Assembly: GCF_002631205.1 (NCBI RefSeq)
Contig: NZ_PDLO01000003.1
Location: forward strand, 454,568 to 518,567
From: Neolewinella marina
GTDB taxonomy: Bacteria > Bacteroidota > Bacteroidia > Chitinophagales > Saprospiraceae
Reading direction: 5' to 3'
Length of the DNA stretch: 64,000 nt
The position numbers were made by a program, and so were the translations under genes. Below the pieces are notes generated by a model that ran no database searches, was not told where the DNA came from, and saw nothing but the letters and a program-made list of their open reading frames with translations. The first letter of the stretch is position 1. Every line of letters starts with the position of its first letter. Positions 52,710-61,901 of this stretch are shown piece after piece.

Positions 52710-55496
52710 CTACTCCAGCGGCTTACCTAATTCGACATCCAGAAACCGGAAACTACCGGTAGCGATCAGTACCGAAAGTTCATTGTCACTTGTCGTAAAC
52801 GTTTCCCCGCTTAGCAAATCGGTAATTTTCACGGGCGCAATCGTATTGAAGGTAAGCTGGGCCATCCGGTCGTCCGGGTTTACCCAACCGTTATCGATCA
52901 GGGTCAGCCGGAGGTGAGTCGGTGAGGTTTGGCTGACGACCCATGCCACCTCACCGGTCACGGTAATGGGCAGGAGTTTGGCTTTAGCGTCAATGTCGTC
53001 AGCTACCTTCTTATAGTAGGTTTCCGCCGGAAACTTTTCCTTTCCATCGCTGGAAAAATAATCTCGCCCGTCCGTGTAGTACTCGGTAAGGATGTCCCGG
53101 TAAAGTGGGTGCAGATGGTCAGCAAGCAGGCCGCGTGCCTGTTTTGTCCGGGGAGACAGGGGACCGTTTTGCGGGGGCGTCAACAGCACTATTCCGGCGG
53201 GGTAATTTGGCAGGAAATTCAACTTCCGGTCTTTCACGTTGGCCGCGTAGCGGGAAAAGTCGTATTCCGTATTAGGGGCGGCCGGCCAGGTGCCATTTAG
53301 CCGGCTGAAGACGAGCTTATTGTCGGCCTCTCTCTTCTCGTCGTAAAAGGTGGACCATTTGACGTTGCTCCCTTCCTGCAGCACGTAGTCGTCGGGCGGC
53401 AACATACTCAGGTGTACGGGGGAAATACTGAGCAACTCATTCTTTTGGGGAACGTAGAGCGCACCGCGGGCAATCAGCTCCCAGAGTACGCTTATGTATT
53501 CCTGATCAACGGCAAAGTTGTGCATGTACCGCGCTCCCAGGGAGGCGTGATACACCATCGTCCGGAGAAAATGATTCGGCACCATCTGGTGACTGTGCTG
53601 GCGGGCCCGGAAGTAGCTGGCATTATCGCGGGCACATCGGGTGCCCCAGTCGTCGACCGAACCTGCGGCCCACAGACCCAATCGACCTGCGAGGCTGAGT
53701 TCCATGGATTTGTCGGTGGTTTCCTCCATGGCGGGAACGAAAACGTCGGCATATTCTCCGGATACTAGCTTGCTCCACTGCGGCAGGTACACCCCGGCGT
53801 GCCAGAAGGTGTGCTTGTTGCGTACGAAGATCTTCGCGTTGGTTTTGCGGGCGTGCTCGGCGATGGGGTAGAGGTGGTTCTTCAGTACGAAGGAAAAATT
53901 CTCGTCGTGTGCTTCCAGCTCAGGATAGATTAACACGGTCCGTTTACCTTTTGCACCATCGAGCACCCGCTTGAGGGTTGGCGTACTGATCATGTATGGA
54001 TCGTTGCCGTGGCCCGCCCAGAAAGCCAGGCCCGGCCCTTTGCTGTACTCCGGCACGATCTGGTCGATGATGCCTTGGGCATCGGCGGTATACTTCATCC
54101 GGCGATCGCGCTTTGCTGCGTAGACCGCATTACCCAGCGTCGACCGGTCCCAGTTCTCCTTTTCATTGGGCGTGGCACCCTCCAAGAAAACCGGGCTATC
54201 GGAGGTAGCCTGCATTGCGTTGACCAGATCGCGTACGGCCGGTTCCTTGGTATTTTCCGCCAGCAGGTACACCGGGAGCGGGGAGCGTTCCCAATCCGGA
54301 CGGTCAAAGTCACTGAGTTGTCGTTCGAGAACCTTGCGTACGTTGATCAGCTTAGCGAGTTTACCTTCCGGTGCTAGTTGCTCGTAGGCGGTCTTCCAGT
54401 TACCGTCGTTCAGGTCGATAAGGTGTATGCCGCTTCCCCCGCTCTGGCTGCTGGCCAGGATGAGTTGATTGGTAGCCTTGTTAAACCACATATCGTTAAA
54501 GGAGTACCGGCAAACCAGCACTTCCCCCGCGCCGGGGGTCTGGCCAACGGCTTGCAGGATGATCCGCGATCCGAACAGCGTTAGGTAGGTGGGCTGCCCC
54601 GCCTCCTCGATCAGTACCGACTGAGCTACCCGGTAGCCGAACACGTCGAGCTGTGACTTGTATTGGTCCATCGGGTAGATTTCGGAATTCTCCCCCGTCG
54701 CCTTCACAACGGCCAGGCTTGCCACCTGGATCATACTGCTGGTACCCATCAGGAATTCATCCACGCCGTCTCCGTCCGTATCCACCGGCATCAGGTGGCC
54801 GTAGGGACCCTTCTCTTTTGGCTCCACCACAGCATACGGGGCGTCCGCCAGCGGCTCGAAGAGGTAAAGGGAACCCTTGCCCTGCATGTGGTTGTTGAAC
54901 GCGTGTAGTACCAGGCCGACCTGTCCGTCGCCCCGCAGAAAAGGTCGCAGGAAATTGACGACGTGGGTGTTGTTTTCCGGCGTCGCCTTACTGTTGTTTC
55001 TATTTCCAGCTCGCTCTCGGGAGTAGGTGCGCGAATCCAGTCTCTTCACGAGCTTGCCCTTGCCGTCGAGATAGTAGAAAGACAAATCGTTCCCCCCGGC
55101 AACAACGTATGTGATTCCGTCTTGCACGACGGTCGCTACGCTGATCATCGGCGCCTGACTGGGTTGGAAGGTCCAGATCAATGCGCCGTCTTGCCCCAAA
55201 CAGTAAATGCTCCCGTCAGCGTTGGCTACCAGCGTTTCATCGTTCCCGTCGCCGTCGAGGTCAGCGACCCAGAGGTCGTGGTTGGTGTAACCTGACAGCT
55301 CATTTTGCCACCGGATCTCCCCTTCGGTGGTAAGCGCCAGGACGGTACCCTCGTAACTACTGGCAACGATTTCGGCGGCTCCCTGATGCACCCCAGATCG
55401 AACCAGCGATATAGTGTAGGGCGTATCAAAACTTACCAGGGCCGGCGGCGCAGCATACAGCAGGGCGGTGAGGAGGGTGAGAAAGAGGAGCGGCAT
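52710..55496 (-). CDS. Candidate lambda-carrageenase (GH150-like), beta-propeller plus C-terminal catalytic-type domain
   Basis: 928 residues from the ATG at 55496; a GTG at 55538 would add 14 residues and overlap the preceding stop by 4 bases. A signal peptide (LLFLTLLTALLYAAPPA) leads to an N-terminal propeller with FG-GAP-like blades (LWVADLDGDGNDETLVANADG, MPVDTDGDGVDEFLMG) over ~20-400. The large C-terminal region has no motif of a common GH clan but carries charged and aromatic clusters: FWAGHGNDPYM, YPELEAHDENFSF, FVPAMEETTDKSMELSLAGR, GSVDDWGTRCARDN, NHFLRTMVYHASLGARYM. The ~105 kDa size, propeller N-terminus and neighbours (two GH110, five sulfatases) agree with the GH150 lambda-carrageenase described from Pseudoalteromonas carrageenovora, which cuts beta-1,4 bonds. 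The family call is from memory of that architecture and is not proven. Another endo-galactanase is the alternative. Confidence 0.55.
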   Translation of the reverse strand: MPLLFLTLLTALLYAAPPALVSFDTPYTISLVRSGVHQGAAEIVASSYEGTVLALTTEGEIRWQNELSGYTNHDLWVADLDGDGNDETLVANADGSIYCLGQDGALIWTFQPSQAPMISVATVVQDGITYVVAGGNDLSFYYLDGKGKLVKRLDSRTYSRERAGNRNNSKATPENNTHVVNFLRPFLRGDGQVGLVLHAFNNHMQGKGSLYLFEPLADAPYAVVEPKEKGPYGHLMPVDTDGDGVDEFLMGTSSMIQVASLAVVKATGENSEIYPMDQYKSQLDVFGYRVAQSVLIEEAGQPTYLTLFGSRIILQAVGQTPGAGEVLVCRYSFNDMWFNKATNQLILASSQSGGSGIHLIDLNDGNWKTAYEQLAPEGKLAKLINVRKVLERQLSDFDRPDWERSPLPVYLLAENTKEPAVRDLVNAMQATSDSPVFLEGATPNEKENWDRSTLGNAVYAAKRDRRMKYTADAQGIIDQIVPEYSKGPGLAFWAGHGNDPYMISTPTLKRVLDGAKGKRTVLIYPELEAHDENFSFVLKNHLYPIAEHARKTNAKIFVRNKHTFWHAGVYLPQWSKLVSGEYADVFVPAMEETTDKSMELSLAGRLGLWAAGSVDDWGTRCARDNASYFRARQHSHQMVPNHFLRTMVYHASLGARYMHNFAVDQEYISVLWELIARGALYVPQKNELLSISPVHLSMLPPDDYVLQEGSNVKWSTFYDEKREADNKLVFSRLNGTWPAAPNTEYDFSRYAANVKDRKLNFLPNYPAGIVLLTPPQNGPLSPRTKQARGLLADHLHPLYRDILTEYYTDGRDYFSSDGKEKFPAETYYKKVADDIDAKAKLLPITVTGEVAWVVSQTSPTHLRLTLIDNGWVNPDDRMAQLTFNTIAPVKITDLLSGETFTTSDNELSVLIATGSFRFLDVELGKPLE

Positions 55497-55534
55497 GGGC
55501 TGTTTGGGTTTTACGTTGACGGGGTCCGAGTGGA

Positions 55535-57106
55535 TCACTCCAGTTTTAATTTTTTGGTGTTCGCGTAGTCCTTTCCCCTGATATTCTCGAAGGCCGTTAC
55601 CATTTCGGTCAGCTTTTCCGGCAGTTCCTCAGCCAGGTTTATCCGCTGTCCGGGGTCTTCACTGAGTTTGTAGAGCTGGTAGCTGTCGTTGTTGCCCGTT
55701 TCAATCTGGACTTCCTCGAGTAGTGCCAGCCCGGTGTAAGGAGGAATCATCAGCCAATCGTCCCGACGCAGGGCGGTACGTGAGGTCGCCTCAAGGACCA
55801 GATCCCTCCGGCCTTCTTGAGACTCACCAAGGAGTACCGGCAACAGCACTTGACCGTCCATTGCCCCGCTTGCTGTCGACAGGTTACCACCCACCAGTTC
55901 CGCCAGGGAAGGCAACAAGTCCAACTGACTGATCAGGGCATCGGAAACCGTTGGATCGATCCGCCCCTTCCAATACGCGATGAAGGGCACGCGGGTGCCA
56001 GCCTCGTAAAGACTGTATTTGCCCCCCCGCAACGGTCCCGCTGGCTTGTGGTCTCCGAGCTTTTCTACCGCATCGTCGAAGTATCCGTCGTTGAGCACCG
56101 GTCCATTGTCGGAGGATAGAACGATCAGGGTATTCTCCAGCAGGTCTGCTTCACGCAGTGTCTTGATGAATTCACCCACGGCCCAGTCGGCCTCTACGAT
56201 TACGTCGCCCCGGGGCCCGAGACCCGAGCTACCCACGAACCGCGGGTGGGGCGTGCGCGGCACGTGCGGTTGTTGCATGGCGTAATACAGGAAAAAGGGC
56301 TTGTCCTTGTGGTCGCGTACGTACTGCTGCGCGCGCTCCAGAAAGTGATCTGCCATGTCGAAGTCGCTCCATTTTGCCGCTTCGCCTCCCTTCATGTAGC
56401 CGATGCGGGGGATGCCGTTGACGATGCTGTGGTTGTGTCCATGGTGCCACCGCATGGTCAGCAATTCAGGGTTATCCAAACCCGTAGGGTCACCGGGGAA
56501 ATTTTTCTGGTAATCGACTTCGATGGGGTCGTCTGGGTCGAGCCCTACCACCGTGCCGTTTTCCAGGTAGACCGTCGGGACGCGGTCCTGGGTGGCCGCC
56601 ATTATATAGCTGTAATCGAAGCCGACTTCGTTAGGTCCCGGACTCACGCGCTCGTTCCAGTTCACGTTCCCCGAACCGAGGCCCAGGTGCCATTTTCCGA
56701 CCACGCCCGTATGGTACCCTACGTCTCTGAGCATTCCGGGTACCGTTATTTGGTTCGTATCGATGATCAGCGGCGCGGTGCCGGGCAGGATGGCCGCATC
56801 TTCGTTTCTCCAGGGGTATACGCCCGTCAGCAGGGCATAGCGGCTGGGCGTGCAGGTAGCGGAGGAGGCGTAGCCATTGGTGAACCGAACGCCACCGGCG
56901 GCAAGGGCGTCGATATTCGGGGTCTTTAGGGTGGTTTGCCCGTAAGCGCTGACGTCGCCGTAGCCGAGATCGTCCAGGTAGATAAACACGATGTTCGGCT
57001 TTTCGCCGGCTGGTGTTGTTTCGCCCCCGGTCCGGTCGGTTGGGGCGGGGCCGCACGAGAAAAGTACAGTGCAGATAGCAAAGGTCAATACGTGGATAAA
57101 TCGCAT
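55535..57106 (-). CDS. S1-family arylsulfatase-type sulfatase, lipoprotein (PUL sulfatase 2)
   Basis: 523 residues. A lipoprotein signal ends ICTVLFSCGPAPTD. The metal site IVFIYLDDLGYGDVSAYG, formylglycine Cys85 in SATCTPSRYALLTGVYPW, GVVGKWHLGLG with the catalytic Lys/His, and VLSSDNGPVLNDG follow the arylsulfatase A/S1 pattern. The ~450-residue core is full length. It lies 38 bases upstream of the propeller protein gene and 6 bases after the next sulfatase gene, so all are one transcript. Sulfate position specificity cannot be read from sequence. Confidence 0.93.
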   Translation of the reverse strand: MRFIHVLTFAICTVLFSCGPAPTDRTGGETTPAGEKPNIVFIYLDDLGYGDVSAYGQTTLKTPNIDALAAGGVRFTNGYASSATCTPSRYALLTGVYPWRNEDAAILPGTAPLIIDTNQITVPGMLRDVGYHTGVVGKWHLGLGSGNVNWNERVSPGPNEVGFDYSYIMAATQDRVPTVYLENGTVVGLDPDDPIEVDYQKNFPGDPTGLDNPELLTMRWHHGHNHSIVNGIPRIGYMKGGEAAKWSDFDMADHFLERAQQYVRDHKDKPFFLYYAMQQPHVPRTPHPRFVGSSGLGPRGDVIVEADWAVGEFIKTLREADLLENTLIVLSSDNGPVLNDGYFDDAVEKLGDHKPAGPLRGGKYSLYEAGTRVPFIAYWKGRIDPTVSDALISQLDLLPSLAELVGGNLSTASGAMDGQVLLPVLLGESQEGRRDLVLEATSRTALRRDDWLMIPPYTGLALLEEVQIETGNNDSYQLYKLSEDPGQRINLAEELPEKLTEMVTAFENIRGKDYANTKKLKLE

Positions 57107-57112
57107 ATTCTT

Positions 57113-58579
57113 TTAGTTAGGGGTCAGGGTGGCCGTGTAGCGATCGAGCTGCTTACGGAGCCGGTCAAGCACTTCGGCAGCAGCCGGGTCATCCGCGAGG
57201 TTCTTCCACTCCATGGGATCCGACTGGTGATCGTAGAGTTCCTCGCCGCCGTCCCGGTAGCGGGTGTAGCGGTAGCGGTCGGTACGCAGGGAGTGGTTGC
57301 CTTCGTCCTTGGTGGTCAACGCGAATCCGGGCGTGTCGGCGGTCGGATCCAGGAGGAAGCGCGAGAGGTCGGTACCGTCGAGATCCTCCTTGGGGGGCAG
57401 GCCACTTAGGCCGATCAGGGTGGGGTAGAGGTCTAGCAACGATACCACCCGATCGGTGACGATGGGTTCCGGACGGGCCGGATCGAAGATAATCAGGGGC
57501 GTTTTGGCGGATTCTTCCCAGAGTGCGTTCTTGCTCCAGTGGCGTTTCTCCCCCAGGTTCCAGCCGTGGTCGCCCATCAGTACTACGATCGTATTGTCGG
57601 CGTACTTGCTATTCTCCAGTGCATCGAGTAGGTGACCGGCGCAGGCATCGGCGTACGAAAGCGAAGCCAGGTAGCCGCGCATGGCCTCCTTCCACTTCCC
57701 CTGTTTGATAATCATCTCGTGTGCCTCTTGCTTGGCCATGCGCTGACCGAGCACCGGTACGTCGGCGAGGTCGTTGGCGATGACTTCGGGTAACTGCAGC
57801 GTATCTGCGTCGTACAGGTTGAAGTATTTTTCGGGAGCGTACCAGGGCAGGTGGGGGCGGAAGATGCCACAAGCCAGGAAGAAAGGCTTATCGTGTTCAC
57901 GCGCCAGCACCTGGGCACCATAGTCGGCGATCTGCCAGTCGTTGGTGTTCTCGTCGGCGATGGCAATGGGTGCCCAGTCCAGATTTTTGGGAGTCTTTAC
58001 CGAGCCCTTGCCGAGTGCCCGGAAGCGGTCCTCCTCCGCCGGGAAGGGGACCCCGAGTCCTCCCCGCCATTCCTCCTGGAACGAACCGGGGTCACTCCCG
58101 GGGCGGGGTTTTCCGGACGGCCCGCGGGGGCTGTGAAAGATCTTGCCTGCGGCGAAGGTGGCGTAGCCGTTTGCGGCAAAGTACTGCGGTAGTGTCACCA
58201 CGTCTTTCAGTCCCGCCACGTCCCGAAAGTGCGTACTGTTGCCGTAGACGCCAGTCTTCAGGGGAGAGTATCCGGTCAGCAAGCTGGTGCGGGAAGGATT
58301 GCAGAGGGGGGCCGAGCAGTAAGCATTGTCGAAGCGTACGGCGCGGGCGGCGAATCGGTCGATGTTGGGGGTGATTGCCTGGGGATTACCTCCGTACGCC
58401 TTCACCCAGTCGTTCATATCATCGATCATGATCAGCAGGACGTTGGGCGTGCTGTCACGGGGGATCTGCGCCGTAATAACTTCGGTGGCCGCAATTGTCC
58501 CACCGGTTGGCACGGAAGCCGCGCAGGACAACAGAATGAGTAGGCAGCCGGTAAGCTGAGTGATGCGCGCCATGGTCAT
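57113..58579 (-). CDS. S1-family iduronate-2-sulfatase-like sulfatase, lipoprotein (PUL sulfatase 3)
   Basis: 488 residues. A lipoprotein signal ends GCLLILLSCAAS. It has VLLIMIDDMNDWVKAYGG and formylglycine Cys93 in APLCNPSRTSLLTGYSP. FAAGKIFHSPRGPSGKP and LMGDHGWNLGEKRHWSK resemble iduronate-2-sulfatase-like S1 members, a group that in marine PULs often removes 2-O-sulfate. Because lambda-carrageenan is sulfated at O2 on both galactoses, that would fit, but it is an inference from similarity. Its ATGA start overlaps the stop of GH110 copy B by four bases, which indicates translational coupling. Confidence 0.92.
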   Translation of the reverse strand: MTMARITQLTGCLLILLSCAASVPTGGTIAATEVITAQIPRDSTPNVLLIMIDDMNDWVKAYGGNPQAITPNIDRFAARAVRFDNAYCSAPLCNPSRTSLLTGYSPLKTGVYGNSTHFRDVAGLKDVVTLPQYFAANGYATFAAGKIFHSPRGPSGKPRPGSDPGSFQEEWRGGLGVPFPAEEDRFRALGKGSVKTPKNLDWAPIAIADENTNDWQIADYGAQVLAREHDKPFFLACGIFRPHLPWYAPEKYFNLYDADTLQLPEVIANDLADVPVLGQRMAKQEAHEMIIKQGKWKEAMRGYLASLSYADACAGHLLDALENSKYADNTIVVLMGDHGWNLGEKRHWSKNALWEESAKTPLIIFDPARPEPIVTDRVVSLLDLYPTLIGLSGLPPKEDLDGTDLSRFLLDPTADTPGFALTTKDEGNHSLRTDRYRYTRYRDGGEELYDHQSDPMEWKNLADDPAAAEVLDRLRKQLDRYTATLTPN

Positions 58580-60420
58580 TTCACTTTGAACTTGATGCCC
58601 TCGTTTCGGCCGATCCGAAGCGTTTTCCTAGAGCGTTCATCGGCCTCCAGCGCGTAGTTGTAGTCGCCCGTATAGCGGTTGTCGTCGATCGTGACGTTGC
58701 GGCAGTTGGATAACTCAAAGACCGGCGCATCCGGATGGAGTTGAACGGCGGTATGGGTCTTGGTGATGCGGTTCCCCGTGATGGAGAGCCCGTCGACCCG
58801 GTCGGCCCATACGATCCGGTTGTCAAAGGTGGCGATGCTGTTGTCTTCAAAGCGAATATTGCGGTCGTAGATGGCCGATTGATCGAAGCTTTCCCCCAGT
58901 CGAGGGGTGATGTAGAGTACGGCGTGCTCGGCCCCGCTGTACGCGCAGTGTTCGAAGCGGTTGTTACGGATGAGTACGTCCTTCACCGCACCGGATTCGT
59001 ACCAGAAGTAAGTCTCTCCCCGGAACAGTATGGCCGACATCATGGAAGAGAAATCGTTGTCCTCGATAACGATCTTCAGGGGCGTTTTCAGCACGATGTT
59101 CCGGGCACGGTGATTGCGGATGGTACAGCCCCGCATCGTAAAATTCGGGTTCCAGGTCTTGTTCTCCAGGATGTCTCCCGCTTTGAGTTCGCCGGAGAGG
59201 TCGTTTTCAAAGATCAGGTCGGTATAGCGGTCATTGACGGTTTCGACGCCGACGACCTTGTTTGTCTCCTTGCGGGCCGGATCCGGTTGGTAGATGAACC
59301 ACACCTCGTCACCCGCTCCCGCGAACTGAAAGCCCAGTTGCTGAAAATGCTCCAGCTGTACGCGTACTTTCCGCTTCCCGAGCACTGAATCGACCGAAAC
59401 GTAGGTGCCGTGCACGTTCGTACCGTCGTCAAGCATGTTTTCGAACCGACAGCCTTCGATGAGTATGTCTCCCATGCAGTTGGCAAAGTGAGTAGCATCC
59501 GCTGTGACGGATACCATGCGGGGAGAATCTTCGCGACTGTAGATACCACAGTTTCGAATGGTGATTCCTTCAGTTCGTCCGAAGAGAAAGCCCATCCCCA
59601 GTGCATGGTGGATGGTCACTTCCTCGAATAGAATATCTTCCGAGGCAGCCACTTCAACCGCTGGTGCGTATCGGTTCTGGCCCTTGGTCCCCTTGGAACT
59701 TATGATGGTCCCTACTTTTGGGTAATGGCGGATGTCTTCGTAAAACCGCAGGATGCCGTCCCCCTTATCCTCTACGCGGGTAGGGTCGAGAGATATATCC
59801 CAGGCCCCGTGGGCTACCTGCCGGGTTTCGGGGTCGAAGGAGAGGGTGTTTCCTAAATCGTCGAAGTAGAATCCGTCGATCCCCGGAAACTGTACGCCCT
59901 TTTTGTCCAACTCCCAGCTGAATCCTTCCGTCGAGGGTTTAATATCCCACCAGCCCTCTTCCGGATTGCTGGCCAGGACCTCGCCCTGAAAGAGGAAGGG
60001 AACGTCCCAGTCCATCGTCAGGTCCCTCATCGTCACCTTCCGGCAATCTTCGAACAAAAAGGGTTGTACCTGTCCGTGAAAGATCAGCTCCGCGCCATTC
60101 CCCTCAATGGATACGGCATCGAATCCCTTGAGCGGGAAGATGATGTTCTTCAGGCCATTATCGTGGTTGGTTATCGAACGATATTCGTTGAAGGCATAAT
60201 CGGCAAGAAAATAATAGGTGCCCGGGGCCAGGATAATGGTCAGTTCCTTATCGTCCACTCCGGCGAGCGCTTCCCGGACCACCGGGGTCATGTCGTCCGC
60301 CGAGGGAGAAAGGTGGACCACTGATGCCGCTGATAAACCGGAGTGCCCGATGAGGCTAAGCAGTAGTATGGCATACAGTTGGAGATAAATATTGCTATTC
60401 ACTTTTCTGGGTGTTTTCAT
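58576..60420 (-). CDS. GH110-like exo-alpha-1,3-galactosidase (copy B)
   Basis: 614 residues with a signal peptide (LYAILLLSLIGHSGLSAAS) and a parallel beta-helix. It repeats the copy A pattern: VSIEGNGAELIFHGQVQPF, VTMRDLTMDWDVPFLFQGEV, IHHALGMGFLFGRTEGITI, VSVTADATHFANCMG (Asp308) and LDDGTNVHGTY (Asp331, Asp332), with the same 23-residue spacing. The two copies are clearly diverged, so they may act on differently sulfated or different-length substrates rather than being a recent duplication. It overlaps the upstream sulfatase gene by 26 bases and the downstream one by 4, inside the tightly packed leftward operon. Confidence 0.83.
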   Translation of the reverse strand: MKTPRKVNSNIYLQLYAILLLSLIGHSGLSAASVVHLSPSADDMTPVVREALAGVDDKELTIILAPGTYYFLADYAFNEYRSITNHDNGLKNIIFPLKGFDAVSIEGNGAELIFHGQVQPFLFEDCRKVTMRDLTMDWDVPFLFQGEVLASNPEEGWWDIKPSTEGFSWELDKKGVQFPGIDGFYFDDLGNTLSFDPETRQVAHGAWDISLDPTRVEDKGDGILRFYEDIRHYPKVGTIISSKGTKGQNRYAPAVEVAASEDILFEEVTIHHALGMGFLFGRTEGITIRNCGIYSREDSPRMVSVTADATHFANCMGDILIEGCRFENMLDDGTNVHGTYVSVDSVLGKRKVRVQLEHFQQLGFQFAGAGDEVWFIYQPDPARKETNKVVGVETVNDRYTDLIFENDLSGELKAGDILENKTWNPNFTMRGCTIRNHRARNIVLKTPLKIVIEDNDFSSMMSAILFRGETYFWYESGAVKDVLIRNNRFEHCAYSGAEHAVLYITPRLGESFDQSAIYDRNIRFEDNSIATFDNRIVWADRVDGLSITGNRITKTHTAVQLHPDAPVFELSNCRNVTIDDNRYTGDYNYALEADERSRKTLRIGRNEGIKFKVK

Positions 60421-61891
60421 GGTACAGGCCGGCGGCCATTTTGTAGCCGATCTCTTCTCCGTTCAACATGCGCCGGTGGAGCTCGGGGTGGAATTCGCGG
60501 ATGTAGTGCAGCACCTCGACCGCTTTTGCGGATACGGGGCGATAGGTGTCATCGACCGGCTCCATTTCTTCGTCAAATTGTGCGGTCATTCTACGGAACT
60601 CGTGGAGCTGCTCCGCGTAGTGCGGGTCGGCGGCCAGGTTATTCAGTTCGTAAGGATCCTCGATCAGGTTGTACAATTCTTCAGCGGGCTTGGTGGCGCT
60701 GAAAAAGAGTGCTTGCAGGGGGAGGAGTTTGCCCCCGGCGTTGAGCTCCCGCATGATGTGGACGGCCGGTCGGTAAAACTCGAGATAGGCCTGGTGGGCA
60801 TCGAAAGGTACCTCCGGGAGGTCGTTGCGAATGTATTTCCACCTATCGGAGGTGATGGCCCGGGATCTATCTTCGACTTCGTCCCAGAGGTCGCGGGCCG
60901 CATAAACTACCTCCCGGTCAAATCCTTCCCCAAAGATTGGCGTGCCGGTAAGAAAATCCGGTAACCGAGCTCCCGCGTAATCGAGGACGGTGGCCGTAAT
61001 GTCCGTTGCACTTACCACTTCGCTTTGCACCCGCGGCCCCGCCTCCGTATCGCGCGGATCGAAGATGATCAGTGGAATGTGCAAGCCCGGGTCGTGGAGG
61101 TATCCCTTGCCACGGATATTGCACCGCCCATTGTCGCCGATGAAGATGATGATGGTGTTATCGGCCAGGCCCTTGTCAGTGAGTTCGCGGCGGATCATGC
61201 CCACTTCCCGGTCCATGTACTCGAGCTGGTCGAGGTACCGGGCCCAGTCGGCCCGGACAACCGGGTGGTCCGCCAAATAGGGCGGAAGGGTGACCGCTGC
61301 CGGATCGTGACGGTCGGGTGATTGCTGGCTGATCTCCTCCCACCAGTCGCCCCGGTGGGTGACGTTGAGCTGAATCTGGGCAAAGAACGGTTCGTCGGCC
61401 ACCGTAAACGTATCGTATTTGTCGAACAGGCCGAAGTTGGTCTTCCCATCCCACGTTCCCAGCGGTTCGTGCTTGAAGTTGACGTCCGTCTTGCGGCCTT
61501 TTCCCATCACCCCGTGGTGGCCGAGGATGGTGGTGTAGCCCGCTTCCCGGAGCAGCTGCGTGAAGGGCAGGTAGGGCGCTGAGAGCGGAACGTCCCGGTT
61601 GCTGCGGTGGTGGTGGGTATTGGTCTTGACCTGGTGGGCCCCGACCATCATCGCCGAGCGGCTGGGCGAGCAGATCGGATTCGTGATGAAGGCGTTTTCG
61701 AAGCGGATACCCTCCGCGGCCAGTTGGTCCAGGTTCGGTGTCCGGACGTCGGGGAAATCGTAACAACCCAAGTCGGTGCTGATGTCCTCCGCCATCAACC
61801 AGATGATGTTGGGAGGTTGCGGGGACTGAGCGGAGACCGGCGTGCCGATTCCGTAGACGATAAGGACCAATAAGAGTATTTTCCTGATCAT
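60395..61891 (-). CDS. S1-family heparan N-sulfatase-like sulfatase (PUL sulfatase 4)
   Basis: 498 residues with a cleavable signal peptide (KILLLVLIVYGIGTPVSAQ). The metal site is IIWLMAEDISTDLGCYD, formylglycine Cys74 lies in NPICSPSRSAMMVGAH, and IIFIGDNGRCNIRGKGYLHD is the second metal site. The MVGAHQVKTNTHHHRSN stretch and the ~130-residue C-terminal subdomain are typical of N-sulfoglucosamine-sulfohydrolase-like S1 enzymes, many of which act on O-sulfated marine glycans. It lies 10 bases after sulfatase 5 and overlaps GH110 copy B by 26 bases. Confidence 0.92.
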   Translation of the reverse strand: MIRKILLLVLIVYGIGTPVSAQSPQPPNIIWLMAEDISTDLGCYDFPDVRTPNLDQLAAEGIRFENAFITNPICSPSRSAMMVGAHQVKTNTHHHRSNRDVPLSAPYLPFTQLLREAGYTTILGHHGVMGKGRKTDVNFKHEPLGTWDGKTNFGLFDKYDTFTVADEPFFAQIQLNVTHRGDWWEEISQQSPDRHDPAAVTLPPYLADHPVVRADWARYLDQLEYMDREVGMIRRELTDKGLADNTIIIFIGDNGRCNIRGKGYLHDPGLHIPLIIFDPRDTEAGPRVQSEVVSATDITATVLDYAGARLPDFLTGTPIFGEGFDREVVYAARDLWDEVEDRSRAITSDRWKYIRNDLPEVPFDAHQAYLEFYRPAVHIMRELNAGGKLLPLQALFFSATKPAEELYNLIEDPYELNNLAADPHYAEQLHEFRRMTAQFDEEMEPVDDTYRPVSAKAVEVLHYIREFHPELHRRMLNGEEIGYKMAAGLYHENTQKSE

Positions 61892-61901
61892 GATTTGACG
61901 T

